Part shown: piece by piece, positions 7,552-15,657 of the stretch
How the letters are laid out: every line of letters begins with the position of its first letter
Numbering within the stretch: the stretch's first letter is position 1
From: Streptomyces sp. NBC_01429
GTDB taxonomy: Bacteria > Actinomycetota > Actinomycetes > Streptomycetales > Streptomycetaceae
NCBI RefSeq assembly: GCF_036231945.1
Contig: NZ_CP109599.1
Location: forward strand, 7,281,501 to 7,345,500
Length of the DNA: 64,000 nucleotides
Direction: 5' to 3'
Program-made: the position numbers and the translations under genes
The notes under the pieces: model-generated
What the model was told of the DNA's origin: nothing
Seen by the model: the letters and a program-made list of their open reading frames with translations, nothing else
Databases searched by the model: none

Positions 7552-7926
7552 ATGGGCGACCGGAGCGCGGAGCGGCGGCCGGCGGGGGAGCTGGAGGCCG
7601 GTGTGCTGGCGGCCCTGTGGGCGGCGGCCGAGCCGCTCACCCCGGCCCAGGTGCAGCGGGTGCTCGGTGTGTCGCTCGCCCGCACCACGGTCACCACCAT
7701 CCTGTCGCGGCTGTACGAGAAGGGCAGCGTCAGCCGGGTGCGGGCGGGCCGCGGCTACGCGTACACACCGACCGAGGACGCCCCGGGGCTCACCGCCCGC
7801 CGGATGCACACGGAGCTGGCGAAGGACGAGGACCGGGGCGCGGTCCTGGCCCGGTTCGTCTCCCAGCTCAACAACGAGGACGAGGCGCTGCTGCGCTCCC
7901 TGCTGGACGGCGGGGAGGCCCGATGA
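7552..7926 (+). CDS. BlaI/MecI/CopY family transcriptional repressor
   Basis: 124 residues, standard length. The winged helix-turn-helix is plain: GELEAGVLAALWAAAEPLTPAQVQRVLG, LARTTVTTILSRLYEKGSVSRVRAGRGYAYTPT. The C-terminal helix DEDRGAVLARFVSQLNNEDEALLRSLL is the dimerisation part that is cleaved in classic BlaI-BlaR systems. An ACGGGAGG ribosome site lies eight bases before the ATG. It overlaps the M56 peptidase gene by ATGA and is preceded by two tandem operators, so it almost certainly autoregulates. A second, more diverged pair lies at 41174-42669. Confidence 0.92.
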   Translation: MGDRSAERRPAGELEAGVLAALWAAAEPLTPAQVQRVLGVSLARTTVTTILSRLYEKGSVSRVRAGRGYAYTPTEDAPGLTARRMHTELAKDEDRGAVLARFVSQLNNEDEALLRSLLDGGEAR

Positions 7927-8870
7927 CACTCCTCGTCTGGGTACCGCTGCTGATGCCGTTCCTCGCGGTCCCCGCCGCCCGCCGGGTCGCCGCCGCGCTC
8001 GCGCCCCGCCACGCGGCCTGGCTGCTCACCGCCGTCGCGCTCACCCTCGCCGCCAGCAGTTCCGCCGCCCTCGCCGTGCTGGTCGTGCCGGGCGCGTCCT
8101 ACCTGCCCCTCGTCGCCGTCCTCGGCGATCTGGTCGAGCCGCTGACCGCGGGACCGCCCCCGGTCGCCGTGGCGCTCGCGCTGGCCGCCGGGGGCCTGCT
8201 GCTGTGGCGTACGGCGCTGGTGGCCGCCGCCGCGCTGCGCGAGCGGGCCGAGCTGCGCCGGGCCAGGGCCGCCGTCGCCGGTACCCGGGACGAGCTGGCC
8301 GTCCTGCGCGACGATCGGCCCGACGCGTACGCGCTGCCGGGCCGCCCCGGCCGCATCGTCGTCACCACCGGCATGCTGCGCGCCCTGGAGCCCGCCGAGC
8401 GCGAGGCGCTCTTCGCCCACGAGCGCGCCCATCTGCGCGGCCGTCACCATCTCCTGCTCGTCCTGGTGGAGCTGGCCGCCCGCTGCCATCCCGCGCTGCG
8501 CGCCCTGCGCGAACCCCTCGCCTACGCGCTGGAGCGCACCGCCGACGAATCCGCGGCGGCGGCCGTCGGCGACCGCCGGCTCGCCGCCCGCGCCATCGGC
8601 AGGGCCGCGCTCGCCACCAGGGCGCCGCTGCCCGCCAGACCGGGCGCTGTCCGCGCGGCGACGGCGGGGCCCGTGCCGCGCCGGGTCGCCGCGCTGCTCG
8701 ACACCGCCACGGCCGGGCGGCCGGTCCTGCCCCGCACCGGCCGGCTCGTCGCCGGCGCGCTGCTGGTGTGTCTGGCGGCCTCCGGCGCCACGGCGATCGG
8801 CGCGGCGGACGACCTGCACACCCATATCGAGATCGCCCAGGGGGAAACGGCGGCGGACGCCGCGCGCTGA
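7923..8870 (+). CDS. M56 family membrane metallopeptidase (BlaR1-like, no sensor domain)
   Basis: 315 residues. It has N-terminal helices (TLLVWVPLLMPFLAVPAA and following), a cytosolic loop with YALPGRPGRIVVTTGML, then the zinc motif AHERAHLRGRHH (HExxH) and a later ER..DE pair (LERTADESA) that supplies the third ligand, plus a last membrane helix near the C-terminus. M56 proteases cleave the partner BlaI repressor. Unlike BlaR1 of staphylococci there is no penicillin-binding sensor domain; this is usual in actinobacteria and the signal is unknown. Coupled to blaI by ATGA. Confidence 0.9.
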   Translation: MTLLVWVPLLMPFLAVPAARRVAAALAPRHAAWLLTAVALTLAASSSAALAVLVVPGASYLPLVAVLGDLVEPLTAGPPPVAVALALAAGGLLLWRTALVAAAALRERAELRRARAAVAGTRDELAVLRDDRPDAYALPGRPGRIVVTTGMLRALEPAEREALFAHERAHLRGRHHLLLVLVELAARCHPALRALREPLAYALERTADESAAAAVGDRRLAARAIGRAALATRAPLPARPGAVRAATAGPVPRRVAALLDTATAGRPVLPRTGRLVAGALLVCLAASGATAIGAADDLHTHIEIAQGETAADAAR

Positions 8871-8910
8871 CCCCGTACACCCGCGCGCCGGATCGCCTCC
8901 GTCACCGGAT

Positions 8911-8946
8911 CATCATCCGTACAGCGGACCATCATCCGTACAGCGG
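8911..8946. repeat. Direct repeat spanning the 3' end of the next gene
   Basis: The 17-base string CATCATCCGTACAGCGG occurs at 8911-8927 and again at 8930-8946. The second copy includes the stop codon and last codons of the minus-strand gene 8932-9453, so the first is a duplicate of that gene's end placed between the two convergent genes. Confidence 0.8.
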
Positions 8947-9453
8947 GCCGAAGGGCAGCGGGCCCCCGAGGTATTCGCCCCGCTCGCCGTACGCGAGCGG
9001 GGCCGGAGCGGTGAGAGAGGGTTCCAGCAGGGATCTCCCGGGCAGCGCTACGGGAGTGATCAGAACGGGCAGCGCCCGGTCCATTCTCAGCGCGTCCACG
9101 GATTCCGCGAGCAATTCGTATTCCGTGGTGTCGTCGCGGGTGGCGACACGAATGAGACGCCCCGCGGCCAACTGCTCCGCGATCATGTCCTGATGGGCCA
9201 CGTCGTCCCGCCAGGCCCGCAGGGTGGCCGGTACGTCCGGCACGCTCTCCCCGACCGGAGTCAGTGCCCTGGCCGGAAAGTGGTCCCTTTCCGGGCTGGG
9301 GTCGAGCCGTTCCGCTATCCAGGTCGCCCGGTCCCGCAACCACCACAGTGCAAGAGGCAGAGTGGGGGCGCGATAGGTGCCCAGGGGTACGCCGATCCGC
9401 TGTCCGCCGCAGATTCCGTACGCGGTGACATGGCACAGGAATTCGTCATGCAC
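8932..9453 (-). CDS. Hypothetical protein
   Basis: 173 residues, not recognised. It begins MHDEFLCHVTAYGICGGQRIGVPLGTYRAP, then has helical segments ALWWLRDRATWIAERLD and PATLRAWRDDVAHQDMIAEQLAAGRLIRVATRDDTTEYELLAESVDALR, and a Pro/Gly-rich tail GGPLPFGPLYG. No signal peptide, membrane helix or cofactor motif. The segment DDVAHQDMIAEQLAAGRLIRVAT reads like a winged-helix or small binding domain, but I cannot name a family. Codon third positions include more A and T than in neighbours, hinting at a different origin. A 230-base gap separates it from the divergent SRPBCC gene. Confidence 0.6.
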   Translation of the reverse strand: MHDEFLCHVTAYGICGGQRIGVPLGTYRAPTLPLALWWLRDRATWIAERLDPSPERDHFPARALTPVGESVPDVPATLRAWRDDVAHQDMIAEQLAAGRLIRVATRDDTTEYELLAESVDALRMDRALPVLITPVALPGRSLLEPSLTAPAPLAYGERGEYLGGPLPFGPLYG

Positions 9454-9682
9454 GGCCGCTCTCCTTGCGCCGTTCTGTCGTGCCTGGTGGCCTGGGCCGC
9501 AGTGCTGTTCAGTGACGTCGCGCGGTCTCGCGGGGCGAATGCGCAGATCGATTCCGCCGTATGGCGGAGATCGGCCTCCGAATGCCCGAACCTACAACTA
9601 TGCGGGAATTGGTGACGAGCTGTCACCAGGAAATTCCGGCCAGAGTTCGCACCGCTGTCGACGCGACGGAGGACGACATCCC

Positions 9683-10657
9683 ATGAACACGAACCCCGAC
9701 CCCCGCCCCCACCCGGATCCGGACCCGGGTCTGGACAACGCCACCCTGACCACGGCGGACGGCCGTACCGCGCTGCGGATGGAGCGCGGGCTCGCGCATC
9801 CGCCCGAGCGGGTCTGGGCCGCCCTCACGGATCCCGCCGCGCTGGGGAAGTGGTTCCCCGCCACGGTCGCGCTGGACCTCGCCCCGGGCGGCCGGATGGA
9901 CTTCCGCTTCCCCGGCGCCGATGCCGCGGCCGACGGGATGACCGGCACCGTCACCGATGCCGAGGAGCCCCGGCTGTTCGCCTTCACCTGGGGCACCGAC
10001 CATCTGAGCTGGTCCATCGCCCCCGACGGCGCCGGGTCCCGGCTCACCCTCGTCCACACCTTCGGCGATCTGCCCGGCGCCGCGAGCTTCGCCTCCGGCT
10101 GGCATCTCTGCGTCACCGCGCTCGCCCAGCTGCTCGACGGCGCGCCCGTCTCGCCCGGCCGGGACACCGGAGCGCTGCACGAGTCGTACCTGCACGCGTT
10201 CGGCCTCGACCGCGGCACCGTCGAGACCGTACCCGCGCCGGAGACCGAGCCTGCGGGCGGAGCGGGCGGTACGGGCGGAGCGGCGGGCGGTGCGGCGGGC
10301 GGTGCGGGCGGCTCCGTGCGGCGGGTCCGCTTCGAACGCCAGCTGGTCCGGCCGGCCGAGACCGTCTGGGAGGTCCTGTCGGCGGGTATCGAGCCCGTCG
10401 CCGGACTGCCCGTCCCGGAGGGCTTCACCGCCGAGAAGGTCCCGGCGGGCCCGGTCACCGAGGTCCGGCCGCCGGTCTCCCTCACGTACCAGTGGGAACC
10501 CGATGCGGCGGTCAGCTGGGAACTGGGCGAGGGCACCGGCCACGGTGCCCGGCTCGTCCTCACCCGGACCGGTCCGGAGGGGTTCGACACGGACACCGCC
10601 CTGACCGTGTGGCACGCCAGGATCGAGCGGCTCGCGGCGGCGCTCCTCGACCGCTGA
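9683..10657 (+). CDS. Double SRPBCC (AHSA1-type) protein
   Basis: 324 residues with two START/Bet v1-like AHSA1 domains. The first (about 20-175) has RTALRMERGLAHPPERVWAALTDPAALGKWFP, GGRMDFRFPG, and EPRLFAFTWG; the second (about 215-324) repeats this as RRVRFERQLVRPAETVWEVLSAG and VTEVRPPVSLTYQWEP but ends early. They are joined by a Gly/Ala-rich linker encoded by a GC-rich slippery repeat at about 10250-10315. AHSA1-like proteins bind hydrophobic ligands and often sit with ArsR regulators; none is present here. The ATG at 9683 follows GGAGGACGACATCCC. Convergent with mgtC, eight bases apart. Confidence 0.85.
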   Translation: MNTNPDPRPHPDPDPGLDNATLTTADGRTALRMERGLAHPPERVWAALTDPAALGKWFPATVALDLAPGGRMDFRFPGADAAADGMTGTVTDAEEPRLFAFTWGTDHLSWSIAPDGAGSRLTLVHTFGDLPGAASFASGWHLCVTALAQLLDGAPVSPGRDTGALHESYLHAFGLDRGTVETVPAPETEPAGGAGGTGGAAGGAAGGAGGSVRRVRFERQLVRPAETVWEVLSAGIEPVAGLPVPEGFTAEKVPAGPVTEVRPPVSLTYQWEPDAAVSWELGEGTGHGARLVLTRTGPEGFDTDTALTVWHARIERLAAALLDR

Positions 10658-10665
10658 GCGTACGG

Positions 10666-11466
10666 TCAGTCGCCGATCTCGGCCTCCAGGGACGACACGC
10701 TCAGCACCTCGTCGAACTCCGCCACCTCGGCGACCAGTTGATGGACGCTGCCGGTGCCCTCGACATCGACGTACACCAGGGCGGTCCCGGCGTGGAGATC
10801 TTCCTGTTCGTCCTGGTCGGCGGGGAGCGTGGCCGCCCGGTCCACCCGGATCCGCGCCACCTCGAAGCCCTGGCCGGCGATGTGCTCCAGCACCCGCGTC
10901 AGCACCCCCGTACCCACGCGGTAGGACAGATGCAGCCGTGTCTGCTCGGTGCTGGCGAGGGCCGGGACGCGCCGGGTCAGCCACGGGTAGCCCTGGATGA
11001 CGAGGAAGTGCACGAGGGTGGCCCCGATGGCCAGCAGCGGCAGCCCGCCGCCGCACGCCATGCCGATGGCACAGGTGAGCCAGACCGTGGCGGCGGTGGT
11101 CAGTCCCCGTACGGCGTCCCGGCGTACGAAGATCAGCCCGCCGCCGATGAAGCCGATGCCGGAGACGATCTGCGCGGCGACGCGCGACGGGTCGAAGGAG
11201 ACGTTCTCCAGCCCGAGCACCGCGTTGAAGCCGTGCTGCGACACCACCATGAACAGTGCGCTGCCCACACCGACGAGGGTGTGGGTACGCAGCCCCGCGC
11301 TCTTCTGCTGGGTGGCCCGCTCGGCTCCGATCAGGCTCGACAGCAGCAGCGCGAGACCCAGCTCGGCGAACTGGCGCGCGCCTTGTCCCGCGTCCGGATC
11401 GAACAGCGGAACGGCCAGCACGGGATGCGCGACGGATGCGACGGACGTGACGGACGCGATGGGCAA
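10666..11466 (-). CDS. MgtC/SapB family membrane protein
   Basis: 266 residues. I start it at the TTG at 11466 because a perfect AGGAGG sits five bases upstream; the upstream ATG at 11517 has none. Landmarks of the family are QFAELGLALLLSSLIGAERATQQKSAGLRTHTLVGVGSALFMVVS, followed by the conserved GIGFIGGGLIF and TTAATVWLTCAIGMACG. The last 85 residues form an ACT-like soluble domain. MgtC proteins modulate magnesium or phosphate homeostasis and F-ATPase activity under stress. No MgtA-type transporter is nearby. It is divergent from the acyltransferase gene. Confidence 0.88.
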   Translation of the reverse strand: MPIASVTSVASVAHPVLAVPLFDPDAGQGARQFAELGLALLLSSLIGAERATQQKSAGLRTHTLVGVGSALFMVVSQHGFNAVLGLENVSFDPSRVAAQIVSGIGFIGGGLIFVRRDAVRGLTTAATVWLTCAIGMACGGGLPLLAIGATLVHFLVIQGYPWLTRRVPALASTEQTRLHLSYRVGTGVLTRVLEHIAGQGFEVARIRVDRAATLPADQDEQEDLHAGTALVYVDVEGTGSVHQLVAEVAEFDEVLSVSSLEAEIGD

Positions 11467-11664
11467 CGGATCCTCCTCACCGTGGAGTGCCGACGACGGT
11501 ACCGGGGGAGCCGGCATCGGTCGTGGCCGGTCCGGTCCCGGCCACCCGGGTGGAGAGCGGGCGGCAGACCTCGTTAGGGTGCCTTGAATGTTTCCTTCGC
11601 GGTTTCCCCCCACGAACTTGCTAAGAGGCGTCCGTGATCTCCCGCGTTCCCTCCGGGAGGCAGT

Positions 11665-12786
11665 ATGACGCAGACCACAGAGCAACACGCCGACCGGACC
11701 GGGGCTCCGACGGCCGCCCCGGCGGCGGGCGCGACGGCCGGGACACCGGGCAAGAAGAGGGACGCGTTCTTCGACAACGCGAAGTACCTGGCGATCGTCC
11801 TGGTCGCCGTCGGGCACGCCTGGGAGCCGCTGCGGGACAGCAGCCGGGCGGTCTCCGCGCTCTACGTCGTCGTCTACACCTTCCACATGCCGGCGTTCAT
11901 CATCATCTCCGGCTACTTCTCCCGCAGTTTCGACTTCCGCCCCGACCGGGTGCGCCGGCTGATCACCGGCATAGCCGTCCCGTACATCGTGTTCGAGGTC
12001 GGCTACAGCCTCTTCCACCGGTACACGGACAACGATCCGTCCATGGAGATCAGCCTGCTGGATCCCTGGTACCTGACCTGGTTCCTGCTCGCCCTCTTCA
12101 TCTGGCGCATGACGGCCCCCATCTGGCGTCTGGTCCGGTGGCCGCTCCCGCTCGCGCTGGTGATCGCCGCGCTCGCCGTCGTCTCGCCGGACATCGGCGA
12201 CGACCTCGACCTCCAGCGGGTCCTCCAGTTCCTGCCGTTCTTCGTGCTCGGTCTCCAGCTGAAGCCGGAACACTTCCAGCTGGTGCGCCGCAGGGAGGTG
12301 CGTCTGCTGGCCGTTCCGGTCTTCGCGGCCACCGTCGCCTTCGCCTACTGGGCGGTCACCCGGATGAACATGGACTGGTTCTTCCACCGTGACAGCGCCC
12401 AGGAGCTGGGGGCGCCCTGGTGGGTCGGGATCCTGATGTCGCTCGGCCTCTTCGGCTGCTCACTGATCCTGACGGCCTGCTTCTACGCGTGGGTGCCCGG
12501 CCGCCCCATGTGGTTCACGGTCCTGGGCGCGGGCACGCTCTGCGGCTATCTGCTGCACGGATTCCTCGCCCAGTCCGCCTCCACCTGGCACTGGTACGAC
12601 CCGCGGTGGCTGCACGAGCCCATGGGCGCCGTCTTCGTGACCGTCCTCGCCGCCGCGATCGTCACCGCGCTCTGCACGCCTCCGGTCCAGCGGGTCTTCC
12701 GCTTCGCCCTGGAGCCCGAGATGGCCTGGGCCTTCAGACGCGAGAGCGCCGGACGCGCGGGCCGGGACACGAAGCCCCGGTCGTAG
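11665..12786 (+). CDS. Acyltransferase family 3 membrane protein
   Basis: 373 residues with about ten membrane helices. It opens with a disordered Thr/Ala-rich lead, then DAFFDNAKYLAIVLVAVGHAWEPL, in which the VxxGH His is the expected catalytic residue of acyltransferase-3 proteins, and VVYTFHMPAFIIISGYFSRSF, the typical second motif (F.MP.F...SGY). These enzymes O-acetylate or succinylate carbohydrates and antibiotics at the membrane. The version with DNAKYLAI is common in streptomycetes as a stand-alone gene. GGGAGG lies four bases before the ATG. It ends into a strong shared terminator. Confidence 0.87.
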   Translation: MTQTTEQHADRTGAPTAAPAAGATAGTPGKKRDAFFDNAKYLAIVLVAVGHAWEPLRDSSRAVSALYVVVYTFHMPAFIIISGYFSRSFDFRPDRVRRLITGIAVPYIVFEVGYSLFHRYTDNDPSMEISLLDPWYLTWFLLALFIWRMTAPIWRLVRWPLPLALVIAALAVVSPDIGDDLDLQRVLQFLPFFVLGLQLKPEHFQLVRRREVRLLAVPVFAATVAFAYWAVTRMNMDWFFHRDSAQELGAPWWVGILMSLGLFGCSLILTACFYAWVPGRPMWFTVLGAGTLCGYLLHGFLAQSASTWHWYDPRWLHEPMGAVFVTVLAAAIVTALCTPPVQRVFRFALEPEMAWAFRRESAGRAGRDTKPRS

Positions 12787-12809
12787 GGAGTGTCCGCCGG
12801 ACGGAGAAC

Positions 12810-12844
12810 GCGCGGGGCGGTGGCTTTCCGCCACCGCCCCGCGC
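12810..12844. terminator. Bidirectional hairpin terminator
   Basis: A perfect 15-base stem (12810-12824 with 12830-12844, arms GCGCGGGGCGGTGGC) and a TTTCC loop, placed between the convergent acyltransferase and TerB genes. There is no U tract, as is common for Streptomyces terminators. It should stop transcription from both sides. Confidence 0.85.
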
Positions 12845-12875
12845 TCACCGTGAACCGGTGCTGTCAGCCGTCGAA

Positions 12876-13331
12876 TCAGAGGTCGAACTCGTGCGGCGGC
12901 AGGTCCAGCGCGTAGCACGCCTCGCGGACCACGGCCTGTTCGGTCTTGTCGAAGTCGCCGTCGGCGCCACCGATGACGATGCCGATCTGGATGACGGCCC
13001 GCGCCTCCGCCGGCTTCTTCTTCGCCTTGGCGACCTCCTGGAGCAGACCGACCTTCCCGAACGCGAAATCGGCGGCCAGCTTGTTCAGACAGTCGTCGAA
13101 GCGCCGCTGGAGGTCCTCCGCCGGGAAGTTCTGCAACACCTCATTGTTGGCGATGAGCGCGGCGACCCGCTGCCGCTCCGACGGGTCGACCGAACCGTCC
13201 GCCGCGGCGACCAGGGCGCACATCGCCATGCTCGCGTCGCGGAAGGCACCGCTCTTGAGGTCGTTCTTCTTCGCCACGAGCTGCGTCTGCATCGTCGCGG
13301 CGGATTCCTTGAACCGGTCCCACAGGGCCAT
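12876..13331 (-). CDS. TerB family tellurite-resistance-like protein
   Basis: 151 residues, the normal TerB length. It starts MALWDRFKESAATMQTQL and carries two acidic metal-binding loops, AAADGSVDPSERQRV and GGADGDFDKTEQAVV, which are the characteristic DGxxxxxE elements of TerB/TerD-associated calcium-binding proteins. It is cytosolic. Ter proteins are implicated in membrane-linked stress responses, phage and colicin defence and metal resistance. Here it is a stand-alone gene without terD or terC in the window. The ATG follows a GGAGAGATGAC-like site. Convergent with the acyltransferase gene. Confidence 0.92.
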   Translation of the reverse strand: MALWDRFKESAATMQTQLVAKKNDLKSGAFRDASMAMCALVAAADGSVDPSERQRVAALIANNEVLQNFPAEDLQRRFDDCLNKLAADFAFGKVGLLQEVAKAKKKPAEARAVIQIGIVIGGADGDFDKTEQAVVREACYALDLPPHEFDL

Positions 13332-13519
13332 TCCGTCATCTCTCCTCTGGTGTCACACGAACCAACCGGCTCAACGCGCAGGACCGCCGCCGCGTGCCCG
13401 TACCGGAGAGTTCGGCGCGATCCGGCGGGTGACCTGCGACACCCGGAGGGGCGCGCGCCGTCCGCACGCCCGCTTCCGTACGATCCTGACGTCACCCGTC
13501 AACAGCTGGGAGCACCCCC

Positions 13520-14224
13520 ATGTCCACCGAGCCGAACCTCCAGAACGTCTCCTTCCCGAGCGCCGGGACCACCGCGTACGGCTATCTCGCCGTACCCCCG
13601 GCCGGACACGGCCCCGGTGTCATCGTCATCCAGGAGTGGTGGGGACTGACCTCCCACATCAAGGACGTCGCCGACCGCCTCGCCCAGGCCGGCTTCGTCG
13701 CGCTGGCCCCCGATCTCTACGGGGGCGAGGTCGCGCACGACGCCGACGAGGCGCTGCGCATGATGCTCGAACTGCCCACCGCGCGCGGGGTGGAGCTGCT
13801 CGAAGGCGCCGTCGGCTATCTGCTCGCCCGGCCGGAGACCGACGGCGACACCGTCGGGACCGTCGGCTTCTGCATGGGCGGCGGATTCGTCCTCAGCCTC
13901 GCCGCCGAGGACCAGCGGGTCTCCGCCGCCGTCCCGTTCTACGGCGTCAACAAGGACGGCGTACCCGACTTCGGCCGCCTCAAGGCGGAGATCCTCGGCC
14001 ACTACGGTGAGCAGGACGAGACCGTGCCGCTCGCCGCCCTCGAAGAGCTCCGGACCACGATCCAGGACCAGTCGGGCATCGTCCCCGTCTTCCACGTCTA
14101 CCCGGGCGCGGGCCACGCCTTCTTCAACGACGGGCGCCCCGAGGCGTACCACGCGCGATCCGCCGGCGCGGCCTGGGAGCGCACCCTCGCCTTCCTGCGC
14201 GACCGGCTGGCCACCACCGCCTGA
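13520..14224 (+). CDS. Dienelactone hydrolase family protein
   Basis: 234 residues, cytosolic alpha/beta hydrolase. Motifs match the dienelactone hydrolase family: GVIVIQEWWGLTSHIKDVADRLA, ALAPDLYGG, the nucleophile elbow VGFCMGGGF (Cys), a strand ILGHYGEQDETV carrying the acid, and YPGAGHAFFND with the catalytic His. The Cys-Asp-His triad is complete. In chloroaromatic degradation it opens dienelactones; here it is isolated and may act on other lactones or esters. The ATG follows GGGAGCACCCCC. It is divergent from terB. Confidence 0.88.
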   Translation: MSTEPNLQNVSFPSAGTTAYGYLAVPPAGHGPGVIVIQEWWGLTSHIKDVADRLAQAGFVALAPDLYGGEVAHDADEALRMMLELPTARGVELLEGAVGYLLARPETDGDTVGTVGFCMGGGFVLSLAAEDQRVSAAVPFYGVNKDGVPDFGRLKAEILGHYGEQDETVPLAALEELRTTIQDQSGIVPVFHVYPGAGHAFFNDGRPEAYHARSAGAAWERTLAFLRDRLATTA

Positions 14225-14281
14225 GCGCGGGGCTTCCGGCGCGGGTACGGACGGGCCGGGCGGCCACGCCGCCGCGCGGGG

Positions 14282-14458
14282 TCAGCGCCGCCGGCCGCGC
14301 GCCGCCCAGCCCGCCCCGACACCCGCCACATGGAGGGCGAGCAGGGCCAGCCCGAGGAGCGAGAGACTGGTGGGCGCGAAGACGGCGTCCACCGAGGTGT
14401 TGGTGGCGTTGATGAGGAACGCGACGCCGAAGAGTACTGCTGCTGCGAAGCCCAACAT
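14282..14458 (-). CDS. Small two-helix membrane protein
   Basis: 58 residues, encoded on the minus strand with GGGAG seven bases before the ATG. Two hydrophobic segments, LGFAAAVLFGVAFLI and SLSLLGLALLALHVAG, flank a short loop NATNTSVDAVF, and it ends in a basic AARGRRR tail, so both ends are probably cytosolic. Small proteins of this shape are frequent in streptomycetes; function is unknown. It lies alone between dienelactone hydrolase (convergent) and the UbiA gene's downstream end, 122 bases away. Confidence 0.7.
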   Translation of the reverse strand: MLGFAAAVLFGVAFLINATNTSVDAVFAPTSLSLLGLALLALHVAGVGAGWAARGRRR

Positions 14459-14580
14459 GGTTCCACTCCCGAGGATTCGACGGCCGGTCGCCGCTGAGCG
14501 CGGTGTCCGTGCCCGTAGCCTGCCGAGTGCCCCCGGACGCCTCGATCAGTCGTTCACACCGGTACGGAGACGGCCGCGCC

Positions 14581-15477
14581 TCAGCCGGACCCGGTGCCCC
14601 GCCACAGCAGCAGCGCCACATCCACACCGGCGACCACGACCGCCGCGAGGAACGGCAGCCTCGGCCGGTGACGCCCCATCAGCGACCCGCCGGTCGCCGC
14701 GGCCAGCGCGAGTCCCACGGCGGCGGCGCCGAGCGGGCCCGGCCGGCCGAGCGCGAGCAGGAGCGTGGCCGCCACCAGCGGGACCGGAAGCAGCAGCCGG
14801 ACGGCGGCCGGCCCCAGGCGCTGCGGCCAGCCGCGTACCCCCAGGGCCAGATCGGACTCGATGTCCGGCAGTACGTTCCCCAGATGCGCGCCCACTCCCA
14901 GCAGCGCGGCGGCGCTGACGATCCACCAGGACGCCCGGGGCTGCCCCGGCAGACCGAGCGAGACGAAGGCGGGCAGGGACGCGAAGCCGACGGCGTACGG
15001 CAGCCAGGACAGGACGGTCCGCTTGAGCCGCAGGTTGTACGCCCACGCCGCCGCCACGCCCACCAGATGCACCACGCCGGCGAGCACCCCGTACCCGAGG
15101 GACAGCGGCACGCAGAGCGCCAGCGCGACCAGGGCGGCGGTCCGCACGGTCCGCGCCTCCACGGCGCCGCCCACCACGGGCTTGGCGCCGCGTCCCGCGG
15201 CCCTGTCGCGCGCCGCGTCCACGGCGTCGTTGCTCCAGCCGATGGACAACTGCCCGGCCAGCACGGCGGTGGTGGCCAGGACACAGCCGTACGCGTCCTG
15301 CCCGGCCGCCACGGCGAGCCCGGCGACCAGCAGGGTCACCGCGACCGTGGGCCCCGGATGGCAGGCCGCCGCCAGAGCCGCGGCCCGGCGCGGCCACCGG
15401 ACGTGGCGGGCCCGGGGCGGCGCGCCGGGGACCCGCGGGGGATCCGCCGTGGTGCCCGGCTGCTCGTAAGCGTCCAC
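14581..15477 (-). CDS. UbiA family prenyltransferase (phenolic-lipid cluster)
   Basis: 298 residues from a GTG at 15477; the upstream frame looks non-coding. Eight or nine helices are visible. The first aspartate motif is GWSNDAVDAARDR (N-D-x-x-D-x-x-x-D/R type) and the second is NVLPDIESDLALGVRG (DxxxD), the two Mg-diphosphate sites of UbiA enzymes. It would transfer an isoprenyl or related group to an aromatic acceptor in the membrane. It is divergent from the type III PKS with a gap of about 180 bases, so the pair may share regulation, suggesting that an alkylresorcinol or derived quinone is prenylated. The acceptor is inferred from context. Confidence 0.82.
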   Translation of the reverse strand: MDAYEQPGTTADPPRVPGAPPRARHVRWPRRAAALAAACHPGPTVAVTLLVAGLAVAAGQDAYGCVLATTAVLAGQLSIGWSNDAVDAARDRAAGRGAKPVVGGAVEARTVRTAALVALALCVPLSLGYGVLAGVVHLVGVAAAWAYNLRLKRTVLSWLPYAVGFASLPAFVSLGLPGQPRASWWIVSAAALLGVGAHLGNVLPDIESDLALGVRGWPQRLGPAAVRLLLPVPLVAATLLLALGRPGPLGAAAVGLALAAATGGSLMGRHRPRLPFLAAVVVAGVDVALLLWRGTGSG

Positions 15478-15657
15478 GCGCTCATCGTAGGCGCGGCCCG
15501 GAACGGTGCCTCCGGGTCGCGCCCGTCCGGGTGCGTGTCCCGGCCACGGACCGGCCGTACGCCCACCGCCGAGGGCCGTCCAGGCGACTTCGCGTGTGGC
15601 GCGGTGGTGCGCGGGCAGGAATGGCACACGTCAGTCGCCCCCGACCCCGGACCGCAG

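Noticed and set aside
10250..10315. GC-rich near-repeat in the SRPBCC gene
   Set aside because: Explained as the codons of a Gly/Ala linker between two domains; not an independent element.
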